A stretch of DNA of 5,274 nucleotides from an uncultured Actinomycetes bacterium. Its GTDB lineage: Bacteria > Actinomycetota > Actinomycetes > Nanopelagicales > Nanopelagicaceae. This document shows positions 1 to 4,181 of the stretch, piece after piece. Under the pieces are notes generated by a model, which worked only from the letters and a program-made list of their open reading frames with translations, did not search any database and was not told the DNA's origin. The stretch spans positions 1 through 5,274 of the forward strand of contig CAIXVA010000169.1 of NCBI GenBank assembly GCA_903922745.1. Direction: 5' to 3'. The translations under genes and the position numbers were made by a program. Each line of letters begins with the position of its first letter. Positions within the stretch are counted from its first letter, which is position 1.

Positions 1-152
1 AGGGATGCAACAACGTGGACGTTGTGAACGATCTGCTTTCGCACATAGACAGGTGCGCCATACAGGGCCAAAGCTTTTTCGACAGTGATTACTGCGCGAT
101 CCACCCCTGCGCAATATCCGCGAGGCGCTGCCAGCAGAACTCTCTTAGCCAT
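1..152 (-). CDS. ispH: 4-hydroxy-3-methylbut-2-enyl diphosphate reductase (IspH/LytB), N-terminal fragment
   Basis: This is the N-terminus of the last enzyme of the MEP isoprenoid pathway, a cytoplasmic [4Fe-4S] enzyme that reduces HMBPP to IPP and DMAPP. Fifty codons are visible before the left edge cuts the gene. The translation starts [20 protein letters not shown] and continues with [14 protein letters not shown], which is the classic IspH opening. Cys14 in the [10 protein letters not shown] motif matches the first cluster cysteine (Cys12 in E. coli), and His43 in IVHN matches the substrate-binding His41. The KQIVHN wording is typical of actinobacterial IspH. The ATG at 152-150 is the first possible start, because an in-frame TAG lies only three codons upstream. 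It diverges from xseA across 25 bp and has no Shine-Dalgarno, so it is probably translated from a leaderless mRNA. The family assignment is very secure; the remaining cluster cysteines lie outside the window. Confidence 0.96.
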   Translation of the reverse strand, partial: MAKRVLLAAPRGYCAGVDRAVITVEKALALYGAPVYVRKQIVHNVHVVAS

Positions 153-158
153 GGGGTC

Positions 159-164
159 AGTCTA
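159..164 (-). promoter_or_regulatory. Candidate -10 box of a leaderless ispH promoter
   Basis: Read on the minus strand the hexamer is TAGACT, matching the TANNNT form of the actinobacterial -10 element. It covers positions -12 to -7 relative to the A of the ispH ATG, so transcription would start on the ATG itself. No purine-rich Shine-Dalgarno lies between it and the start (the sequence is GACCCC near the ATG), which agrees with leaderless translation. No clear -35 hexamer is visible. The call rests on spacing and a short motif, so it is inference. Confidence 0.5.
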
Positions 165-165
165 T

Positions 166-171
166 TAGGCT
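166..171 (+). promoter_or_regulatory. Candidate -10 box of a leaderless xseA promoter
   Basis: The plus-strand hexamer TAGGCT matches TANNNT and sits exactly -12 to -7 from the ATG at 178, predicting a transcript that begins at the start codon. The sequence after it (GATGTC) has no Shine-Dalgarno. It lies two bases from the oppositely oriented ispH -10 box, so two RNA polymerases could not readily occupy both at once. A -35 element is not recognisable; the region 143-148 where it would lie is inside ispH. Confidence 0.5.
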
Positions 172-177
172 GATGTC

Positions 178-1380
178 ATGTTCGAAACTTCAAGTGAATC
201 CCCGGCGCCGGTTCGGGTCGTCTCTGAAGCGATCAAGGATTATGTGGATCGGCTAGGTCCTATTTGGATCGAGGGCGAAATCAGCGAATTGAATGAACGC
301 AGCGGAATGATGGCATTTATGCGCCTGCGCGATACATCGGTGGATATGTCGATCTCGGTGATGTGTCACAAATCGGTGATCGCAACTGTGAAGCCTTTGC
401 CCGATAACGCGCGCGTTGTTTTATATGCAAAACCATCTTTCTATACCAAAAATGGTTCGCTCTCTTTTTCTGCTCGCGAAATCCGCCAAGTTGGTGTGGG
501 CGAATTATTAGCACGACTTGAAGCCCTCAAGAATCTGTTGGCTGGTGAAGGGTTATTTGATTCAGATCGTAAAGTTGCATTGCCATTACTGCCTAAAGTT
601 ATTGGTTTGATCTGTGGTCGAAATACAGATGCTGAAAAAGATGTTGTTGAAAATGCAAAGCGTCGCTGGCCCAGTGTTCAATTTGAAATCCGTGAGGTAA
701 CTGTTCAAGGCGCTGCTGCTGTTTCTGAAGTATCAGATGCGCTGCGCGAACTAGAGGCAAATAAAGATGTCGAAGTCATCATCATTACCCGTGGTGGTGG
801 ATCCTTTGAAGATTTGTTGCCATTTAGCGATGAAGGTTTGGTTCGTTTAGCAGCATCCTGCACAACACCAATTGTTTCTGCCATTGGCCACGAAAAAGAT
901 GCACCACTTTTAGATTTAGTAGCAGATTACCGAGCATCAACTCCGACGGATGCTGCCAAGCGAGTTGTGCCTGATATTGCCGAAGAGATAGCGATGATCA
1001 GTGCGATGAGAGATCGTGCACGACGCACACTGGTCAATCGCATTAATCTTGAAGCAACCCAGATTGCTAACTTTAAAAACCGCCCTGTTATGAAAGACCC
1101 ACTTGTCTTAATCACTACGAGGGCTGAAATCATTGCTGGGCTGCGCGATAGATCAAACCGATCCTTTGCCCATCAATTGAAATTGGCCAAAGAAGAGCTG
1201 AAGCAAATAAGGGCGCGCGTGCGTGCGCTGTCACCACAAGCAACTTTGGATCGTGGCTATTCGGTAGTGCAGTTAGCAGATGGTCAGATAGTCACAGATC
1301 CAAAGAAGTTAAAGCAGGGCGATCTATTGCGCCTTCGCCTTGCTAAGGGCGAGACCCAAGCCACAGTCAAGACTGAGTAA
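178..1380 (+). CDS. xseA: Exodeoxyribonuclease VII large subunit
   Basis: This is the catalytic subunit of exonuclease VII, which with several copies of XseB degrades single-stranded DNA from both ends and takes part in DNA repair. Residues about 10-105 form the N-terminal OB-fold (PVRVVSEAIK, WIEGEIS). Residues about 135-265 form the nuclease core. The residues known as catalytic in E. coli XseA (Asp155, Arg205, His238, Asp241) are present at the same numbers here: Asp155 in EKDVVENAKRR, Arg205 in TRGGGS, and His238 and Asp241 in GHEKD. A helical stretch (about 265-350) would bind XseB, and the C-terminal signature LSPQATLDRGYSVVQ is at 351-365. At 400 aa it is shorter than the 456-aa E. coli protein, mainly in the helical part, as is usual in Actinobacteria. 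The ATG at 178 fits the family N-terminus. No Shine-Dalgarno precedes it. xseB follows 20 bases later. Confidence 0.97.
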   Translation: MFETSSESPAPVRVVSEAIKDYVDRLGPIWIEGEISELNERSGMMAFMRLRDTSVDMSISVMCHKSVIATVKPLPDNARVVLYAKPSFYTKNGSLSFSAREIRQVGVGELLARLEALKNLLAGEGLFDSDRKVALPLLPKVIGLICGRNTDAEKDVVENAKRRWPSVQFEIREVTVQGAAAVSEVSDALRELEANKDVEVIIITRGGGSFEDLLPFSDEGLVRLAASCTTPIVSAIGHEKDAPLLDLVADYRASTPTDAAKRVVPDIAEEIAMISAMRDRARRTLVNRINLEATQIANFKNRPVMKDPLVLITTRAEIIAGLRDRSNRSFAHQLKLAKEELKQIRARVRALSPQATLDRGYSVVQLADGQIVTDPKKLKQGDLLRLRLAKGETQATVKTE

Positions 1381-1388
1381 AGAGAGAG

Positions 1389-1394
1389 TAGATT
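1389..1394 (+). promoter_or_regulatory. Possible internal -10 box in front of xseB
   Basis: The hexamer TAGATT lies -12 to -7 from the xseB ATG, the same spacing as the candidate boxes of ispH and xseA, and could give a leaderless xseB transcript in addition to read-through from xseA. The alternative reading is that the purine run AGAGAGAG at 1381-1388 serves as a weak ribosome site, although its 12-base distance from the ATG is long. A TANNNT match at one fixed position is expected by chance about once in 64, so this is weak evidence. Confidence 0.3.
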
Positions 1395-1400
1395 TAGCAC

Positions 1401-1604
1401 ATGAGCGAAGCCAAAAAGATCTCCTATGAAGCAGCCAGAGATGAGCTAGCTGAAGTTGTCGAATCCCTTGAAGAAGGCAGTGCGACCTTAGAAGAGTCTC
1501 TCAAGCTATGGGAACGTGGCGAAGAGTTAGCCAAGATCTGCCAGCAATGGTTGGACGGGGCTAAGAAAAAACTCGATGCGGTAAAGCCGACAAGCGACTC
1601 ATAG
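1401..1604 (+). CDS. xseB: Exodeoxyribonuclease VII small subunit
   Basis: XseB is the small non-catalytic subunit of exonuclease VII; several copies wrap the helical part of XseA and are needed for activity and for controlling it. The 67-aa product is a helical hairpin of the expected size (E. coli 80 aa). It carries the family pattern: SYEAARDELAEVVESLEEG in helix 1, then ATLEESLKLWERGEEL and CQQWLDGAKKKLD in helix 2. The ATG at 1401 places the first helix correctly. It follows xseA by 20 bases and precedes the fumarase by 12 bases, so all three are probably cotranscribed. The polar C-terminal tail (KPTSDS) is typical. Assignment is secure from sequence and from pairing with xseA. Confidence 0.95.
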   Translation: MSEAKKISYEAARDELAEVVESLEEGSATLEESLKLWERGEELAKICQQWLDGAKKKLDAVKPTSDS

Positions 1605-1616
1605 AGAAAATAAGCG

Positions 1617-3272
1617 ATGCCAAACTTTTCATACTCTGATTTATTGCCGTTAGGGGCGGACACAACCAAGTACCGCCTTGTCAGCAAAGAAGGCGTCAGT
1701 GTTGTGAAGCATGGCGATAAAGAGTTTTTGCAGGTTGAACCTGCTGCACTTGAGAAGTTAACCTCAGAGGCAATTCATGACATCAATCATTACCTGCGCG
1801 CAGAGCATCTTCAGCAGCTAACAAACATTGTTAAAGATCCAGAGGCTTCGCCTAATGATCGCTTTGTGGCGATCGACCTTTTGAAAAATGCCAATATTTC
1901 TGCTGGTGGAATCTTGCCGATGTGCCAAGACACAGGTACAGCACTAGTAATGGGCAAGAAGGGCCAGTACGTTTTAACCACTGGCAAAGATGAAGTTGCG
2001 ATTTCGCAGGGCATTTATGATGCCTACACACAGTTGAATCTTCGATACTCCCAGATGGCACCTGTCACAACCTGGGAAGAGAAAAACACCGGCAATAACC
2101 TGCCCGCCCAGATTGAAATTTACGCCGATAGCGACCATCAGGATGAATACAACTTCATGTTTATCGCCAAAGGTGGCGGCAGCGCTAATAAATCATTTTT
2201 ATACCAAGAAACAAAGGCTGTTTTAAACCCAACTGCATTTATGAATTGGTTGGACGAAAAACTTCGTTCTATTGGAACAGCGGCTTGTCCTCCGTATCAC
2301 TTAGCAATTGTCATTGGTGGCACCAGCGCAGAGGCCACAGTTAAAACTGCAAAATTAGCAAGTACTAAGTATTTGGATTCATTGCCAACATCTGGCGATG
2401 CTGCAACTGGCCATGGTTTCCGAGATATTGAATTAGAGCAGAAGGTCCTAGAGCTCACCCGCACATTAGGAATCGGTGCCCAATTTGGCGGCAAGTACTT
2501 CTGCCACGATGTTCGCGTAGTTCGCCTGCCTCGACATGGTGCATCACTGCCCATTGCGATTGCAGTTTCATGTTCGGCGGATCGTCAGGCAAAGGCCAAG
2601 ATCACCAAGGATGGAATTTTCCTGGAAGATTTAGAGCGCGATCCCGCACATTTCTTGCCTGAAACAACTGATGAACATCTCAACGATGATGTTGTCGCAA
2701 TTGAATTAAATCAGCCAATGGCATCGGTATTAGCTGAGCTTTCTAAGCACCCAGTAAAGACCCGTCTTTCCTTGACCGGAACTCTGGTTGTTGCTCGCGA
2801 CTTGGCTCATGCACGGATTAGGGCTGATATGGAATCGGGCAAACCAATGCCTGACTACCTCAAGAATTACGCTGTGTATTACGCAGGTCCTGCAAAGACT
2901 CCAGTGGGATATGCATCCGGTTCCTTTGGTCCGACAACTGCAGGTCGTATGGATTCATATGTTGATTACTTCCAGTCCAACGGCGGATCCATGGTGATGC
3001 TTGCAAAGGGCAATCGATCAAAAGCTGTCACCGATGCCTGCAATACAAACGGTGGTTTCTATCTTGGTTCTATCGGTGGACCGGCAGCACGCCTTGCTCA
3101 AGACTGCATCAAAAAAGTAGAGGTCTTGGATTTTGAAGAGCTTGGTATGGAAGCTGTCTGGAAAATCGATGTTGTGGACTTCCCGGCATTTATTGTTGTT
3201 GATGACAAAGGTAATGATTTCTTTGCTTCAACGAGCACGCCGCTAAAGATTGGTCTGAAACCAGAAGTTTAA
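1617..3272 (+). CDS. fumA: Class I fumarate hydratase ([4Fe-4S], FumA/FumB type)
   Basis: Fumarase interconverts fumarate and L-malate in the TCA cycle in the cytoplasm. This is the iron-sulfur class I enzyme, unrelated to FumC: at 551 aa it matches E. coli FumA (548 aa) in length and nearly throughout in sequence. The three cysteines expected to hold the [4Fe-4S] cluster are Cys103 (PMCQDTGTA), Cys224 (GTAACPPYH) and Cys319 ([10 protein letters not shown]), close to FumA Cys105, Cys224 and Cys318. Other signatures are [19 protein letters not shown] (183-201), GAQFGGKYF (287-295), RLPRHGAS (303-310), the swivelling C-terminal domain with [15 protein letters not shown] (438-452), KGNRS (464-468) and [18 protein letters not shown] (479-496). 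The gap to xseB is only 12 bases, so it is probably in the same operon. No strong Shine-Dalgarno is visible; AGAGAA at 1603-1608 is at best weak. Class I enzymes are typically oxygen-labile, which is notable if the host is aerobic. Confidence 0.96.
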   Translation: MPNFSYSDLLPLGADTTKYRLVSKEGVSVVKHGDKEFLQVEPAALEKLTSEAIHDINHYLRAEHLQQLTNIVKDPEASPNDRFVAIDLLKNANISAGGILPMCQDTGTALVMGKKGQYVLTTGKDEVAISQGIYDAYTQLNLRYSQMAPVTTWEEKNTGNNLPAQIEIYADSDHQDEYNFMFIAKGGGSANKSFLYQETKAVLNPTAFMNWLDEKLRSIGTAACPPYHLAIVIGGTSAEATVKTAKLASTKYLDSLPTSGDAATGHGFRDIELEQKVLELTRTLGIGAQFGGKYFCHDVRVVRLPRHGASLPIAIAVSCSADRQAKAKITKDGIFLEDLERDPAHFLPETTDEHLNDDVVAIELNQPMASVLAELSKHPVKTRLSLTGTLVVARDLAHARIRADMESGKPMPDYLKNYAVYYAGPAKTPVGYASGSFGPTTAGRMDSYVDYFQSNGGSMVMLAKGNRSKAVTDACNTNGGFYLGSIGGPAARLAQDCIKKVEVLDFEELGMEAVWKIDVVDFPAFIVVDDKGNDFFASTSTPLKIGLKPEV

Positions 3273-3278
3273 TTCGGC

Positions 3279-3875
3279 TTAGTAGTAGTTACTGCGGTTG
3301 TGCTTGGCCAAAGCCTTGCACGGTGTCTCATATCGAATGCTGATGTAGCGAAGTCCCCAGCGAATTTGTGTAACTGGGTTAGTGCGCCAATCTGTTGAGA
3401 CCACATTCATCTTGCTAGCAGGCAAGGCCTGAGCAATTCCATGAGCTCCTGAATTCTTGTTACGAGCCTTGTAGTTCCAATGGCTTTCCTTGTTCCAGAG
3501 CGAGTTCAAGCATTTGTACTCTTTTTCGCTAAAGCCGTATTCGTTAAGCAAAATTGATTTGGCAACCTTCTTGGCACCTAATGGGGTGCGGGCTAGTTCA
3601 ACCTGGCGGCTAGCTGATGAAACTAGGGCAAGGTCTGAAGAAAAGATGGCACCTGATGCGGTCGCAGATAGATCATCCTCGGAGAACATAGAGGCCGCTG
3701 ATTCAGTTGGCTCGACAATTGCCGCAGCCTTGGCGGTCTCGAGTTCAACTGTTGAAGGAGCCGCGATCTCCAGGGCGTTAGCTGCAGGAAGAATTGTTGC
3801 TACAAGTAGCAAGGCAGAAGTTAGCCCCCAGATCGCTACTGACTTCTTCGAGCTTTTTAACAATGCTGTCTTCAC
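3279..3875 (-). CDS. Secreted lytic-transglycosylase-like (SLT-fold) protein
   Basis: This is an exported protein with a C-terminal lysozyme/SLT-like domain, expected to cleave or remodel peptidoglycan outside the membrane. I start it at the GTG at 3875-3873 (198 aa) because AAGGAGAA lies eight bases upstream; the in-frame ATG at 3893 has no ribosome site and would overlap that Shine-Dalgarno. With GTG as residue 1, residues 1-34 form a signal peptide: lysines, a hydrophobic core (VAIWGLTSALLLVATILP) and a cleavage site after ANA. An Ala/Ser/Glu-rich linker runs to about residue 95. The domain follows with YGFSEKEYKCLNSLWNKESHW, where Glu129 is the likely catalytic acid, then GAHGIAQALPASKM, DWRTNPVTQIRWGLRYI and the C-terminal HNRSNYY. 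Cys122 and Cys186 could form a disulfide bond. This architecture is common in small actinobacterial transglycosylase/Rpf-like proteins. The exact family member and activity cannot be fixed from sequence. It converges on the fumarase with a 6-base gap. Confidence 0.87.
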   Translation of the reverse strand: MKTALLKSSKKSVAIWGLTSALLLVATILPAANALEIAAPSTVELETAKAAAIVEPTESAASMFSEDDLSATASGAIFSSDLALVSSASRQVELARTPLGAKKVAKSILLNEYGFSEKEYKCLNSLWNKESHWNYKARNKNSGAHGIAQALPASKMNVVSTDWRTNPVTQIRWGLRYISIRYETPCKALAKHNRSNYY

Positions 3876-3881
3876 GATCTG

Positions 3882-3889
3882 TTCTCCTT
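3882..3889 (-). promoter_or_regulatory. Strong ribosome binding site deciding the GTG start
   Basis: On the minus strand AAGGAGAA contains GGAG, with eight bases between GGAG and the GTG at 3875. It is the only near-consensus Shine-Dalgarno seen before any gene in the window, and it argues for the GTG start over the ATG six codons upstream. Confidence 0.8.
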
Positions 3890-3901
3890 CCATTCATCTC
3901 T

Positions 3902-3926
3902 AACCCTCGGGTACTCACCCGCGGTT
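3902..3926 (-). other. Hairpin in the transglycosylase 5' leader, just before the ribosome site
   Basis: In the minus-strand RNA a five-pair stem CGGGU/ACCCG closes a GAGU loop (3908-3921). It is extended, after a small asymmetric internal loop, by AACC pairing with GGUU (3902-3905 with 3923-3926). The base of the hairpin lies about 12 bases before the Shine-Dalgarno, close enough to affect translation. No uridine run follows, so it is not an intrinsic terminator. A regulatory function is inferred from position only. Confidence 0.45.
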
Positions 3927-3931
3927 TCTTT

Positions 3932-3972
3932 CCATAGGCAATCAGCCTCAATTGAGGCTTCAATACCTACGG
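3932..3972 (-). repeat. Long imperfect inverted repeat with a 16-nt perfect palindrome in the transglycosylase leader
   Basis: The core AGCCTCAATTGAGGCT (3944-3959) is a perfect palindrome. It is flanked by a second pair of arms, CCATAGGCA (3932-3940) and TACCTACGG (3964-3972), which pair over nine positions with two G-U wobbles in the minus-strand RNA. As RNA this is a long hairpin with one internal loop in the leader of the transglycosylase gene. As DNA the palindrome could instead be an operator for a dimeric regulator. Neither strand has a following U-run, so it is not a rho-independent terminator. Confidence 0.6.
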
Positions 3973-4044
3973 GGAATGCCTTTATGGTGCGGTAGTTGGG
4001 GCTCATCGGCAAATCAAAGCCCGCTGGAGTCGCAAATTCTCAGG

Positions 4045-4050
4045 ATTGTA
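4045..4050 (-). promoter_or_regulatory. Candidate -10 box for the transglycosylase gene
   Basis: The minus-strand hexamer TACAAT is one base from the consensus TATAAT. It would start transcription near 4038, giving a leader of about 160 nt that includes both hairpins and the Shine-Dalgarno. The -35 region (around 4066-4073) offers only a weak TTTTAC at short spacing. It is the best -10 match I found upstream of the gene, but it has not been tested against background. Confidence 0.4.
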
Positions 4051-4054
4051 GATT
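4049..4054 (+). promoter_or_regulatory. Candidate -10 box for the small cysteine-rich ORF
   Basis: TAGATT matches TANNNT and ends seven bases before the ATG at 4062, again compatible with a leaderless transcript. It overlaps by two bases the oppositely oriented TACAAT box of the transglycosylase gene. There is no Shine-Dalgarno ahead of the ATG (the sequence is CCTGTGG). The evidence is spacing plus a degenerate motif. Confidence 0.35.
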
Positions 4055-4061
4055 CCTGTGG

Positions 4062-4181
4062 ATGGGTAAAAGCGCAGGTCAGAAAGGGGAATGTCCGAAA
4101 TGCCCCAAATGTGACTGTGACATTGTTTTAGTGCCCAATTGCGCCCCGATGTACTTGCGTTGCGCCAGAGTCAGGAACTAA
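4062..4181 (+). CDS. Putative 39-aa cysteine-rich (zinc-ribbon-like) small protein
   Basis: I do not recognise this protein. The reading frame from ATG 4062 to TAA 4181 encodes 39 residues with six cysteines, at positions 11, 14, 17, 19, 27 and 34. The spacing is C-x2-C-x2-C-x-C-x7-C-x6-C, with [13 protein letters not shown] as the knuckle-like first half and a basic end (RCARVRN). Such clustering suggests zinc or other metal binding and perhaps nucleic-acid contact, but no function can be assigned. A longer in-frame TTG start at 3996 exists; I prefer the ATG because a TANNNT hexamer sits at leaderless spacing before it and the extra 22 residues show no pattern. The gene is divergent from the transglycosylase and convergent with phoH, its TAA overlapping the phoH TAG by two bases. 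That snug fit between neighbours supports a real gene, but a chance ORF of this size is possible. Confidence 0.5.
   Translation: MGKSAGQKGECPKCPKCDCDIVLVPNCAPMYLRCARVRN

Noticed and set aside
3490..3903. 137-codon plus-strand ORF opposite the transglycosylase gene
   Set aside because: It is antisense to a gene with a clear signal peptide and SLT domain, its composition mirrors the Ala/Ser-rich linker, and it has no recognisable motif.
3778..3963. 61-codon minus-strand ORF overlapping the transglycosylase leader and start
   Set aside because: It is in another frame over the signal-peptide region, lacks its own ribosome site and shows no protein-like pattern.
3932..3972. Rho-independent terminator
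   Set aside because: The inverted repeat is strong, but neither strand has a U-run after it (AAAGAAA on the minus side, GGAATGCC on the plus side), and there is no gene end next to it.
3876..4038. ydaO-type c-di-AMP riboswitch upstream of the transglycosylase
   Set aside because: The gene context fits, but the conserved blocks I would expect (such as a GACAGCUAAC-like 3' segment and the GGGGUGAAU-like loop) are not present, so I did not name it; only a covariance-model search could settle it.
3990..4055. tRNA-like segment in the gap between the transglycosylase and phoH genes
   Set aside because: No cloverleaf can be drawn: the T-arm GGTTCRA pattern and a matching acceptor stem are absent on both strands.
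3996..4061. TTG-started extension of the small cysteine-rich ORF to 61 aa
   Set aside because: The 22 added residues carry no motif and cross the candidate promoter elements; the ATG at 4062 fits the leaderless spacing better.
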